Below, piece by piece: positions 12,901-25,150 of a stretch of 64,000 bases of DNA. How positions within the stretch are numbered: position 1 is the stretch's first letter; every line of letters starts with the position of its first letter. The stretch covers positions 62,001 through 126,000 of the forward strand of contig NEEC01000023.1 in assembly GCA_002189035.1 (NCBI GenBank). The letters are read 5' to 3'. Both the position numbers and the translations under genes were made by a program. This DNA is from Utricularia gibba (Eukaryota > Streptophyta > Magnoliopsida > Lamiales > Lentibulariaceae). The notes under the pieces were generated by a model, which saw only the letters and a list, made by a program, of their open reading frames with translations, was not told where the DNA came from and did not search any database.

Positions 12901-13879
12901 CACAAGTAAACATGGATAGTTTCCTTTCAGATGTATCTTCCGTGACATGCTGTTTTCAAATGACACAATCCTTCATGTCCTTTTAGAATGTTAGTCCATT
13001 GGAGGAAAGCCAAGATTGCAGTTGGGCACCAGTTTTTGTGAGGACTTCTAACTTCAAACTGCCTGCAGACCCTGAAACACCAATTATCATGATTGGCCCT
13101 GGAACTGGCTTGGCTCCATTTAGGGGTTTCCTTCAGGTTTTTCTACAATTTCACCATGAGCAACTGTGTATTCTGCAGACCCTGAAACACAAATTATTCC
13201 TCAATATTTCAGGAAAGGTTCGCTCTAAAAGAATCTGGAGCCCAGCTTGGTCCTGCCTTGCTATTTTTTGGGTGCAGGAACCGTAAAATGGTTAGTCTTG
13301 GTGAACAACTTCCGCATTTGTATGCATCATCTGTATTCCTCTGACATCAACGTTCTAATTACTATATGCAGGATTTCATTTATCAAGATGAGTTGGAGAA
13401 GTTTGTGAAGTCTGGTGCGATCTCTGAGCTCATTGTAGCATTCTCCCGAGAGGGGCCTTCCAAGGAGTATGTGCAACACAAGATGGCTGAAAAGGCATGC
13501 CAATGATCCCCTCCCCCCAACCTGATCTTTCTCAATCCCCTTAGGATGCCTATCATTTTGACTCTTCCAATCGCGCATACAGGCATCCGACATTTGGAAC
13601 ATGATATCCCAGGGAGGCTCCATCTATGTCTGCGGGGACGCAAAGGGCATGGCTCGAGACGTTCACCGAATGCTACACACCATCGCTCAAGAACAGGTTT
13701 TTGCCACATTACCCAGGCTCCCTCTGGACTCCCTCTCCTTCTCCCAGCACCTTCTCAATTCTCGCAGAAACGCTGACATCATCCCTTGTTTGTTTCAGGG
13801 TTCGATGACGAGCTCCAATGCAGAGAGCCTGGTGAAGAACCTCCAAACGTCCGGGAGGTACCTGCGCGATGTATGGTAA
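9941..13879 (+). CDS. ATR/CPR: NADPH-cytochrome P450 reductase
   Basis: ER-anchored diflavin enzyme that passes electrons from NADPH through FAD and FMN to cytochromes P450. About 18 short exons with consistent phases. N-terminal anchor: [24 protein letters not shown] domain: [67 protein letters not shown] domain: [20 protein letters not shown] and [13 protein letters not shown] domain: [49 protein letters not shown] and the C-terminal SGRYLRDVW with stop TAA at 13877-13879. Exon 1 is broken at GGGG 10219-10222, before the FMN-binding block; one more G joins the acidic linker to [12 protein letters not shown]. The intron at 13495-13582 has a GC donor. All cofactor motifs are intact, so function is expected if the break is an assembly error. 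Confidence 0.95.
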
Positions 13880-14477
13880 GGTAGACGAGGGTGAAACGCC
13901 GCTGCGCGTCGGCGTCCGTATAAGATTCTTTAGACTTGTCATCTTCCCAGAGATTCTTTGCTTTGCGTAAGCTGCTGCATTACTGAGTGAGTGTATTGCA
14001 TGTAATTTATTCATACACTGCATGTAAAATGTAAGATCCACACACCAATGATTGGTTAGTTGGTTGGTTAGATTTTGTCCGAATGTGGACCCCATTATCT
14101 AATGTTTATAATGTAGTCCCTGAAGTTTTTAAACTTTGAAATTTTGCCACAGATGTTTCATGAAATTTTTTACACACCCAAAATTGGTTATATATTTCAC
14201 ACATTTGAGATTAAATGATAACGGCAAGAGGAATTAAAATACAAGTAGCAATAATAGAATTTATGATAAAAATTCATTTAATTCAAAATTTAAAATCGAT
14301 ATATGATAACGAATTATTTTTTAAATAATATTCTTTATAGAATACATTCAATTTTTTAAAATATTTCATTAGGCGAATTGGATTGTAGATAATATTATGA
14401 TACAAAATCATTAATATTGTTTTTCATTATTTCAATATTTATGTAGTAAGGAAAATATAGAGGCTAAATGGAGACGA
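13880..14477. other. Spacer between P450 reductase and aminopeptidase genes
   Basis: 3' flank of the reductase gene followed by about 350 bases of AT-rich DNA. An upstream ATG at 14468 opens a 9-codon frame that overlaps the aminopeptidase start. No other gene is seen. Confidence 0.4.
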
Positions 14478-17400
14478 ATGGCACATACCATAAATAATAT
14501 CTCAAATCTGGCGATGGCCGCCTGTAGAGTAGCTTCTACGCTCCTGCTTTATTCTGTTTCTTCATCGGCTGCTCGTTTGCGCCCCTCAAATCTGAGAAAA
14601 TTGTCTTCTTCTCCAATCTGTGTTTTTCCTTCTACTGCGACCCTTCATTCTTCAACATCAAAGCGCATGGCGCACTCCATTGCTCGCGCTGCTCTCGGCC
14701 TCACAAACCCCAACAACATAGACCTTCCTAAGGTTTACTTTTTTTAAAAAAAGAAGAAAACAAAGAAAGTTTGTTTCATTTTTGAGTTTTCGCAACGTTA
14801 TATGCTTTACTTTGGCTTGTTGATGGATTTGTTGATCTTGTGTTTTATGGATTTACTATGTTGCTTGGTAGATTTTAGGTTAAGTGGGTGTGTATATGTT
14901 TTTGGTGTCTCTGACGTTGATTGTGTGATCAGGGTTTGAGGAATCGCAGATATTTTCTTATAGTCTATTTACTGAAATTTGAAATTCTTTGAATTTCAAC
15001 TCTTAGGAGTGTTTGAATGTTGCCTTCTAAGGTGATCTGTTATTGTTAGGTATCGTTTGCTGCGCAAGATATTGATTTTGTTGACTGGAAAGGAGACATA
15101 CTTGCTGTTGGCGTGTCAGAAAAGGACATTGCGAAGGATGAGAATGCGAAATTTAAGAATCCGTTCCTTCAGAAGCTAGATTCATTGGTAGGTGGGTTGT
15201 TGTCTGAGGCATCAACCGAAGAGGATTTTACTGGAAAAGTAGGACAGTCGACAATTTTGAGAGTTCCTGGTTTTGGTGCAAAGCGAGTTGGGTTATTTGG
15301 GATTGGCTCGACACCATCAAATCTGACTTATCGAAATCTTGCTGAGTCTGTTGCCACAGCAGCAAAGTCTGCCCAAGCAACCCATGTTGCCATTGCGCTC
15401 CCTTTCTTGGAAAACATTCCTGCGGATTTGAAGCCAAGTGTTGCTTCTTCATTAGCTATTGGTACAGTTTAAAAATTTGTGAAATAATCGTTTTATTTGC
15501 TTGTTCAGAGGTTTGATCATTCTTTATGCAATGCAGGTGCTGTATTGGGAATCTTTGATGATAACAGATTTAAATCAGAATCAAAGCAAGCGTTTCTAAA
15601 ATCTGTTGATATTCTTGGGCTTGGCAATGGACCTGAAATAGAGAAGAAACTCAAATATGCAGGAGATGTTTCTTCTGGTATTATTTTCGCAAAAGAACTT
15701 GTAAATGCCCCAGCTAATGTTCTTACACCCGGTATGTTGCATTTTATTAGTTCGAATTTTTCTCTTTTATGCATTTTATTGTCACTTGTGGTGAATCTAT
15801 ACTGTGCTTTGTTTTCGATTTTCAGCTGTACTTGCTGCTGAAGCCACAAGAATAGCATCTGAGCATAGTGATGTTCTTTCTGCAAAAATATTGGACGTGG
15901 AACAATGCCAGGAACTGAAAATGGGTTCCTATTTAGGTGTTGCTGCAGCATCAGACAATCTTCCCCATTTCATACATTTGTGTTATAAGCCGCCTAATGG
16001 AAATATCAAAGCCAAGCTTGCCTTAGTCGGAAAGGGCTTAACTTTTGACAGGTGCCAACAGTGTTTAGGATCTGAAAGTTTTCCTGGTTAATAAGGAACT
16101 AACGTTTTATGAAGTTTTTGGGCTAGATTGTGTCAGTTGAAATTTGATTATTGGAGAAGTAATATTAAGGGACTCAATTTGAAAATACTGATGGTATTTT
16201 TCTAAACCGATTTTTCTATTTTTGGGGTTTCTACTCTTCATCCGAGAAAGTGGTATGTCGTGGTGCTCTTGCTCCACTAAGCACTACCATTACGTACTTG
16301 ACTCTCATGTGGGTCATTTGATTCTTTTCTGCATCAGTGGCGGTTACAATATCAAAACTGGACCTGGAAGCTCTATTGAGCTAATGAAATTCGATATGGG
16401 AGGCTCAGCAGCTGTACTTGGTGCAGCAAAAGCTCTTGGTCAGGTCAAGCCTTCCGGAGTAGAGGTGGATATTTTTCAACTCGCTAGTCATTTTCTAATC
16501 ATTCTTTCCTTTTTTTTTTGCTTTTTCTGCATTTGCTGCTCTCTCCTAGTTCTGGTTTTGTGATTAACTTTGAAATACATGCAAAATGGAATATGAGTTG
16601 ATGATGCCTATGCAGGTTCACTTCATTGTTGCAGCATGCGAGAATATGATAAGTGGGAAAGGTATGAGACCCGGAGACATTGTCACAGCATCAAATGGAA
16701 AGACAATTGAGGTGATCTTGTTTTTTCACATTTATGCTGCAGTTAGATTCTCTGTCGACTGCATTGTTCATCATTATAGGGTAGCATTGTTTAATGTCAA
16801 TTGTGATCATTGATCTCACAGGTAAACAACACAGACGCTGAAGGCAGGCTAACATTGGCTGATGCCCTTATATATGCGTGCAATCAAGGTGTAGAGAAGG
16901 TACATCATGATGTCTGAATCCATTGATGTTATTGTTTTTTTGGCTTATTTTTTTTTATCTCGATTTTAATTTTCGTTATCCAGAACCCTAATGCAACAGG
17001 GCAAGCTCATTGTTATGGACTTTTGCAAATTCACAACTCAGAATTTCTATGCATGAGGAATAAATTAAGCAGCTTAAATATTCAATCTGATTAATGATCA
17101 AGGAATTTGAAAGTTCCTTTTTTTTTTTTGCTTTAGAAGTCCAAGCCAGATCCTTGCAATTCAATCATCATCAACAGATCATAAGATCTTTTTGGTAGTT
17201 GTCTAATATTTGATGGATTTCTGCAATGAACAGATAGTGGATCTGGCCACACTCACTGGTGCTTGCATTGTGGCCCTTGGACCTTCTATCGCTGGTAGGC
17301 AAATCCTTGTGTCAATGTTTTCTAATAATTTTTTTTTTTGCCACTATTAGTCCCCTGTAAGCTGATTGCTTTATGTAATGCACTAAAAACAGGTGTATTT

Positions 17401-17907
17401 ACGCCCAACGACAGCCTTGCTAATGAAGTACTTGGAGCTGCGGAGATTAGTGGAGAAAAGCTGTGGAGGATGCCATTGGAGGAAAGTTACTGGGAGTCTA
17501 TGAAATCAGGAGTTGCCGACATGGTCAATACAGGTGGACGTCAAGGTGGAGCAATCACTGCAGCTCTTTTCCTGAAGCAGGTAAACTGGTCTTAGTTTTA
17601 GTGGTATAATTGCAATAAAATCGTGAAGAAGATCAGGCTTGTTCCTGTTTTAACTCCAAAAATATACATAATTGGAGTATATGAACCTGCTATTGAAGCT
17701 GTGCCAACTCAACTATAGTAAGTTTTGAGCTGTTTCTAAAGCTGTATAAAACACCTGAGAAAAATGTCAACTTTGCAGTTTGTGAATGAGAATGTGCCGT
17801 GGATGCACATCGACATGGCAGGGCCTGTGTGGAGCGACAAGAAGAAAAGCGCAACAGGATTCGGCGTGTCAACTTTAGTCGAATGGGTGGTGAAGAACTC
17901 CTCCTAA
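14478..17907 (+). CDS. LAP: Leucine aminopeptidase (M17), plastid-type
   Basis: Di-zinc M17 leucyl aminopeptidase, a hexamer that trims N-terminal residues and Cys-Gly in chloroplast or cytosol. Ten exons, all in phase. The first exon is Ser/Arg/Leu-rich and poor in acidic residues, as in a transit peptide; a second in-frame ATG ([12 protein letters not shown]) could start a shorter cytosolic form. The catalytic domain has the metal and active-site blocks [34 protein letters not shown], and the M17 signature [14 protein letters not shown], followed by [26 protein letters not shown] and [14 protein letters not shown]. It ends [12 protein letters not shown] with TAA at 17905-17907. No frame break was found, unlike several neighbours. 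Confidence 0.94.
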
Positions 17908-19160
17908 ATCAAGACTACCAGAGAGACCTGAAGGCAAAGAGGTTGATCAAATGCTCTTGGTATGCTCATACCATACCAATGCCTTTTGTTTTCTTCTTTA
18001 GGACGCCTCATGCTTGTGGAATTTTCCTCAGTCTAATAATCTTTTCAAACCCACTCGCAGCTTGCACATTAAATTATTTTATTGAATGCTTTTGATTCAT
18101 GTTATACAAATTATCATTTTTTAAACATTGTATTGAGATGGGATGGGTGTGCCTGCCAACTGCCAATCACTGTCTCATGATTCTAGGGTTCCCTTTTGAT
18201 GTTGTTTATGGTTTCCATGGCCGGAGCCAATCTTTTTCTTGGAGATCAAGAAAACCGACGATGGAGTGTAGCCATCTGTGAGTCGCGTAATATTTCAGGA
18301 ATGTTGGGTTCCACACACTGAGCTACCAGGAAACTACCATTTCATTGCAGTAACACCGACCGTCATACAAGGGTTGTTAGTTTTTGGCAGGCATCGCCCA
18401 TGGTGAAGCTGAGCTTGCCGCGAATGGAAAGGCCCCTGTGAACCTGCCTGTAAAATGATTCGGACCCTTGAGAAGAACTGTAGCGACGCTGAATTCCCCA
18501 TTTGTCAATGAGGGAGAGGGTGGGGAGGCGGAGTTGTTGCAATTAGTGAGTGCAGCGGTGAGTTGCTGAAGGAGCTCATCGGTTGTCATAAAGGGGGTGA
18601 AGAAATGCACTGTCTTGCCTACCTTTTCCATTCTGAATGCATCAGGTAAATGCACACTACAGTCACGAAATCCAGGTCCCGCCCTTTAGTCGGCGGCATT
18701 GCTCTGTCAGAGAGCACAATGGATTTGTTCTTTAGTGAAATCCTAAACGAGTTTCCGAGATGGAATTTCCGGCGAACCGTCGCAGACTGAGAAAATTCCA
18801 CAAGTTTTCTTGAGAAATACCGCCGAAACGGCGTAGAAGAAAATACCGTCTACCGTCGGCCGATTCGGTGCCGGCGTACTGAGGAAACTGAAAAAGCATA
18901 GAAAAGCAACTGGCCGTCAGATTATCTTGGACCAGTATCGTACGGTCATGGTGGAATCTACTGTACTTCGAAGGCATAACTATTCACTATTCATTCCTTC
19001 GTCCTATTTTATTCAGCTACTACAGTTTTCGTTCTGCTCGTACTGTTGTCTTCGATCTTTGCATGGTGGCATATGCGTAGATAGTGGTGCGGGTAGTGAG
19101 AAAAATTGGCGGATCTAGTTTTTCAATAGTCGATCTTGGAACTGCCGAGCGTTCGTGGAG
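17908..19160. other. Spacer with TMN promoter region
   Basis: Holds the 3' flank of the aminopeptidase gene, an unassigned minus-strand open frame (listed separately) and the upstream region of the TMN gene. No other coding evidence. Confidence 0.35.
18377..18655 (-). CDS. Unrecognised small open frame
   Basis: A 92-codon minus-strand frame containing FTPFMTTDELLQQLTAALTN and FPFAASSASPWAMPAKN. Composition looks protein-like (Leu, Thr, Ser, few rare runs), but I recognise no family and see no convincing partner exon upstream. It lies between a plus-strand 3' UTR and a plus-strand promoter. It may be a chance frame, an antisense transcript, or the last exon of a small gene. Confidence 0.2.
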   Translation of the reverse strand: MHLPDAFRMEKVGKTVHFFTPFMTTDELLQQLTAALTNCNNSASPPSPSLTNGEFSVATVLLKGPNHFTGRFTGAFPFAASSASPWAMPAKN

Positions 19161-21771
19161 ATGGGATTCGTGGGGAGTAGGCCTCACGCGGCGGGGTTGT
19201 GTGTGTGCCTGACCCTGCTCCTGTTCGTCGGCGGTGTTCGCTGCTTCTACCTTCCAGGTGTTGCTCCTCAAGACTTCGGAAAGGTACTTACGTGTTGTAT
19301 GCGGTTCACACTATGGAACTGGAATATGTGAATCTCGTGATATACTGAGAATTCATGGTTGGGGCTGATGATGGGTTTTAAGTAGTGGGATTTTGTCATC
19401 TGATGTGTATCGAGAGCTTTTGGAGATTTGTCAATGTGTGTGTCTGCTTCAGGGCGATGCGATGAAGGTGAAAGTCAACAAGCTTACCTCTGTGAAAACC
19501 CAGCTTCCATACTCATACTATTCACTTCCGTACTGCAAACCAGATAGAATTGTGGATAGTGCTGAGAATCTTGGGGAAGTTCTTCGTGGTGATCGTATTG
19601 AAAATTCTCCCTACATGGTGCGTTCCCTAGTTCCTGTATCGTTTCCCGTTCAAGTTTCTTTTTTTTTTTTTTTTTGAGTTCTACTAATTTTGGGCAATAT
19701 ATGGTGTGATTATTCAATGTTGAACTTTACAAGGCAAAAATTGATCAAGGGTATATCTGTGCAGTTTAATATGCGGGAACGGCAGATCTGCAAGGTTCTT
19801 TGCCGTGTCACACTTGACGCCAAAGATGCAAAACATCTGAAAGAAAAGATTGATGATGAGTATCGTGCTAACATGTAACCCTCACCATGAAAGAATATTT
19901 ATTTTTTTCCAATGAAGTCAATTCTTTACGACTTCTGTTTGTTTTTTTAACAGGATCTTGGACAACCTCCCTCTAGTTATGCCGTTTAAAAGAGTCGAAA
20001 TAGATGCCACTCTTTATGAACATGGTTTCCCTGTTGGTTTTAAGGGACAATATGCTGGAGTAAGTATTTGATTTAATATGTGAAGTTTTATACTTCCTCT
20101 ACTTACTCATTTTCCTCCTGATTATCAGAAAACAGAGAAGAAATATTTTATCCATAATCACTTGACATTTGTCGTAAGATATCACAAGCATGATGATACC
20201 GATACTGCAAGAATTGTTGGATTTGAAGTAAAACCATTCAGGTAGTTTTTGTGCTCACATCCCATTGTTATGAACTTTTGATTGTTTCATTCCATCAGCT
20301 TAAATTTTTGCGACGTGAAAAATATATTTTTTATTTCATTGTATCCTTTTCTCTGAATTCAGTGTTAAGCATGAATATGAAGGACAGTGGGACGACAAGA
20401 AGCAGTTGACAACGTGTGATCCCAACACTAAACGAACTGTAACTAGTTCTGATTCTCCACAGGAGGTTGAAGATAAGGATGATATTATCTTTACATATGA
20501 TGTGGACTTTCAGGTATTATCCTCTTTTTTCTGACGAATGGTTCATTTTGATTTTCAAATATTTTTCTTAACTCGAGTTGGAAATTGGCTCTTTCTTTGT
20601 CTGTGGTTTGTAGGAAAGCGATGTCAAGTGGGCATCTAGATGGGATGCATACCTATACATGGCCGATGATCAGATACATTGGTTCTCTATTGTGAATTCT
20701 GTAATGATTGTTCTTTTCCTATCTGGAATGGTTGCTATGATCATGTTGCGGACTATTTACCGGGATATCTCTAAGTACAACCAGTTAGAATCCCAAGAAG
20801 AAGCTCAAGAGGAAACTGGTTGGAAGCTTGTCCACGGTGATGTTTTCAGACCGCCTTCTCACTCAGATTGGCTGTGTGTCTATGTTGGGACGGGAGTTCA
20901 GTTATTCGGAGTGATTCTCGTAACTATGATTTTTGCGGCTCTTGGTTTCTTGTCCCCTTCCAACCGAGGAGGTTTAACAACAGCAATGCTATTTCTTTGG
21001 GTCCTTATGGGTATTTTTGCTGGTTATTCCTCATCCCGCCTCTATAAGATGTTCAAAGGAACAGAATGGAAGAAAATTACACTTCTAACAGCTTTCATCT
21101 TTCCTGGAATCATCTTTGCTGTATTCTTCATTTTGAATGCATTAATCTGGGGGCAGGCGTCTTCTGGTGCTGTTCCTTTCGGCACCATGTTGGTACTTGT
21201 CCTTCTGTGGTTCGGCATTTCAGTTCCACTGGTCTTCAATGGCAGCTATGTGGGTTTCAAAAAGCCTGCTATTGAGCATCCTGTAAAAACCAATAAAATC
21301 CCCAGGCAAATACCAGAGCAAGCATGGTACATGAACCCCGTATTCTCCATATTGATCGGTGGGATTCTCCCCTTTGGTGCGGTGTTCATTGAGCTGTTCT
21401 TCATCCTGACATCAATATGGCTGAATCAGTTCTACTACCTTTTTGGTTTCCTCTTCCTGGTCTTCATCATTTTGATTGTGACCTGTGCCGAGATCACCAT
21501 CGTGCTATGCTATTTCCAACTCTGCAGTGAGGACTACCTTTGGTGGTGGAGGTCCTATCTCACATCCGGGTCATCAGCACTATACTTGTTCCTCTATGCA
21601 GCATTCTACTTCTTCACCAAGCTCAACATCACAAAACCAGTATCAGGTATCCTGTACTTTGGGTATATGCTGATCGGTTCCTATGCGTTCTTCGTGCTCA
21701 CCGGCACCATCGGCTTCCTCGCGTGTTTTCTCTTCACCCGCCTCATTTACTCTTCCGTTAAGATCGACTAA
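19161..21771 (+). CDS. TMN7: Transmembrane nine (TM9SF/EMP70) protein, TMN7-like
   Basis: Golgi/endosome protein of the nine-transmembrane family. The first exon codes for a signal peptide ([16 protein letters not shown]) then [15 protein letters not shown], the usual mature start. The luminal domain has [38 protein letters not shown] and the block [17 protein letters not shown]. The large last exon, from about 20614, has [37 protein letters not shown], then eight or nine helices including FLSPSNRGG and [18 protein letters not shown]. The C-terminus SSVKID carries the KxD motif bound by COPI for Golgi retention. Strong similarity to the TMN7-10 branch. Frame is clean throughout; stop at 21769-21771. 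Confidence 0.95.
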
Positions 21772-22385
21772 AAGATTCATCTCAAGGGAGATTCCCATAG
21801 CTTTCTACATAACCCTCCTGTACAGGGGCTCTGCAGCTGGATCTCGATGTTGTGTCATTACTACTACTGAATCAGAATCCCGTCCTCTGTTTTGGTTTGC
21901 ATGTAGAACGTTGTACTTGTTTTTTCCATTGCAGCCATGGCAGCATTCGGGAAGGCTGTTGGTTAGAAGGAACGGCTTGTGCTTGGAGCTTTTTATTTTT
22001 ACAATTCATTTTGTTAACTTGAAAAATGGTGACAGTTGTTTTTTTTTAATAAAATTGCATGTGAAGCACATGTGTATATAAATTTCTAAAATGTCTTTTG
22101 TCATCAGATCATCTTATCCTGATTGTATAAGACATTTGTTAGGTTGTTTTATATATCTAAATTCATTATCTTTTTTTGAACAAAAAAGTAAGTGTGTCAA
22201 GTACAAGGAATAATTTATACAACCAAAGACCACATTTCAGGAGCTATTGGTTTTGAATCCTGCATCTCGCACAAAGCACAGAACTCCAGCAGTTTCTCAT
22301 TTTTATTCAGTTCACTCTTCGGGGGCGACGCTGAGAAAACTTTCTTCTACAAAAATGCGATGCCAAGAAAAGAAGCTGCCTGTTG
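21772..22385. other. Convergent 3' region of TMN and LPAT genes
   Basis: Two genes end tail to tail here. Contains the TMN 3' UTR with its poly(A) signal. No further gene recognised. Confidence 0.4.
22049..22054 (+). terminator. AATAAA poly(A) signal of TMN gene
   Basis: AATAAA about 280 bases after the TMN stop, preceded by a T run. Confidence 0.4.
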
Positions 22386-24745
22386 CTAACCTGCGTGGGC
22401 CAACTCCTCAGCTATCACATTTCTGGCTTCATTGCATAGAGCCTCTGGATCCGACCCTAAAACGGGAGGGTGCACAACGACTTTCACTGCTCCCTCATTC
22501 ACTGTGCCTTCCTTCCCACGGGCATGATTTTGCCTGTTCCTACCAGCGTTATCGGGACCACCGCTACTCCGGTCTTTGTGGCCACACTGAAGGCACCTTT
22601 CTGCAAAATGACAAGCAGTGAAATAGTCTCAGCAGTTCTTGGATTAACCGCGACAAATAAGAGAGATGGTTGAGTTATAAGCTACTAAGCTCCATATGGG
22701 AAAACTAGGAGATGTAAACAACCACCTTGGTTTTGCATCACTCAGCAACAACTTCTCAGAAGAAATGAGATTCTAAAGTGACAGAACGAGACTGACAAGC
22801 AGGATTTTGGTTCAGGTGGTATAAAATCGCTCTGGTAAAGAGCCGCACGAGCAGACATTGCTAAAACATACCGCATATTTGATAGAAACTGGGCATGATA
22901 GTCCAATAATAGATTTAATGACCACAGAAGCAAGAGCATGGGATTTTCCTACCTTAAAAGCACCTAATTTTCCATCTTTGCTTCGTGTCCCTTCTGGAAA
23001 GAAGAAAACTGATGCTCCCTTGTTTATCAGAGCCATGCATTGTTTAAGGCAGTCCTGAGTTCAAACCCATTAAAATTAATATATTTAACAAATGACAGCA
23101 GCGATCAACTGATGTAGATTTAACAAAAGAGGATAGAAGAAACAAGTACCATTTGGCTTCTGGTGTCCATGCGCTTCAAAGGGATCACACCCAACAAAAG
23201 CATGGCCCATCCAATGATTGGATATAGAAAAATTGATGTCTTGCTAATGAATTTAAAACTTCTCCCAATAGTCAAAAGCACATATATGTCTAAGAAGCTT
23301 TGGTGATTGGAAACGTACACTGCAGATGTATCTGCAGATGGGAGGTTCTCCAATCCCTTGTATTCTATCCTTACAAAGGGTGCGACCGTCAGGAAAGCCC
23401 AGAATTTTGCAATGTAAAATTGTGCTTTTCTACGGTATCGGTCAAACAAAAGAACAAATGGATGCTGCAAAATCATTGGCACGATCAGAAGAATGGCACT
23501 GCAAGTTGTGACAGCATAAAAGAGAAGCCCTCGGATTCTTGATACCAGCTCATTTTCTGGATTCGAGGGCAAATTTGAAAAAGGTAAACATGGCAATTAT
23601 GTTTAGATGTATCCTCGATGAAGAATTTCAACATACCGGACCATGGTTGTAAGGCGTCACCAGATCCAGTATCAACAAGTTCGGATCTGGAAATCATGCC
23701 TCTCCGAAATTTTCCCCGCCCTGGATACTCAAAATGATTATAGACCCCATTGGAGTCCCAGAAACGGTCAAAGGACCTCAGAATCCCAAAGCGGTGCCTA
23801 TTTGGAGAGCATGTTCTTGGCATGCAACACTGAAGAGAGTCTACGTGCGAAACAAGCAAAAAAGTAGATGAATCAGAGATACCTTACAGGAGACATTACC
23901 GGGTATACGAAATGATAATGCATAAAAGGATAACTGGAATTGTAGAGTTCAAGAGGAAAGGTGCCTCCAAGGCGTTTATAGACTCACATTTGTTTGAGAG
24001 TTCCTGAGACGTCTTTTTGATGGCAAAGCATCCACAATGAGCACCTTGACGAGAATACAACTGTTCAGATTGTTATTTAGTCAAGAAAGCTGTCACCAAG
24101 TTCAGCAAAATGGGAACATTTCCTACGAATAAAGCTAATTGATGGATCACAGATGGATCTAAGGCTCTTCTTATTGCAGACCAAGGAGACACTGCCGGTC
24201 ACCAAAGCGAATGACTAAAATCAAACTCTTCATTGCCTTTATCGCTTCAAATTCAACAAAAAAAATAGAAAAGGTAGAATTTCTTTCATCCCCAAATTAC
24301 GCAATACTGCAAAACAATGCAAAAGATTGAGATTGAAAACCTAGTTGCCATAGCACCACACCGATTTGTTTACCCGCCATCACCCTTTTCTCCATTAACC
24401 CAAATCTCATTAAGGAACACAGCACACACGAATAAATAGCGCAATCCATCATTCTTTTAAAAAAAAATGGAAATTGCACTGCAACTTACCTGCGGCGAAA
24501 ATGAAACGGAGGCCAGCCGTTTTGGACCTCTGGCTGCAAACTTTGTGATGTGAAATCAGACATTTTTGCGTCCTAACTTTCAACCCACAGACACAAAAAA
24601 AATGGAAAAAACAAAAACGATATGAGTGTTGTCCGCCCACACGCGATGAACGGAAATCGAAAGCCTTACAGGCGGCACGAGAAGGTGGCGGAGAGCGAGA
24701 ATGAAGATCGAAGTGGGCATCGGCGAACTGAAGAGATAACTCCAT
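22386..24745 (-). CDS. LPAT1/ATS2: Plastid 1-acyl-glycerol-3-phosphate acyltransferase
   Basis: Lysophosphatidic acid acyltransferase that makes phosphatidic acid in the chloroplast envelope (prokaryotic lipid pathway). Minus-strand exons contain HPFVLLFDRYRRKAQFYIAKFW, GLENLPSADTSAVYVSNHQS with the catalytic NHxxxxD motif (NHQSFLD), FKFISKTSIFLYPIIGWAM, then GASVFFFPEGTRSKDGKLGA and, in the last exon (22600-22386), GAFSVATKTGVAVVPITLVG and PVGREGTVNEGAVKVVVH, ending EELAHAG with stop at 22386-22388. The upstream exon near 23640-23860 is Arg/Ser-rich, as in a transit peptide. The first coding exon (ATG at 24745, MELSLQFADAH) is less certain, since part of it is T-rich and may be intron or leader. 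The core matches plastid LPAT1 rather than the ER LPAT2 type. Confidence 0.88.
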
Positions 24746-25150
24746 TTCAGAAGGGAATCACGATCCTCAAAAAGTGAATTCGCATCCCTTGAAAGACAAA
24801 AGCATCCACACTGCATCCTTGAAGCTGCTCCGGTCTATCTCAAAACGAAGGTCATCCCGGGTCGGGTCAACCCACATCCAAACCCAAGTCCGCCCGCCAC
24901 AATACAAAGAAATAATTTAAAAAAACATTAAATATGGAACAAAATTTAGTATTATAAGGGGTATTAAACATTGTTCAAAATATTCTATGAAACGCATCCC
25001 CTTGTTGAAGCCATGCACATCAGCAGCAGCTTCAAAAGCCCAGTTAACTGGAGCTGTTTGCTTCCTTCAGCATTGAAGCGATTGTACGGATATGAATTGA
25101 TCACATCCTAAGCAAGCTGGATGGCACCTTGAAGAACCAAGAACAAGTTT
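24746..25150. other. Spacer
   Basis: 5' flank of the LPAT gene next to the 3' end of the nucleotidase gene. No gene is recognised. Confidence 0.35.
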
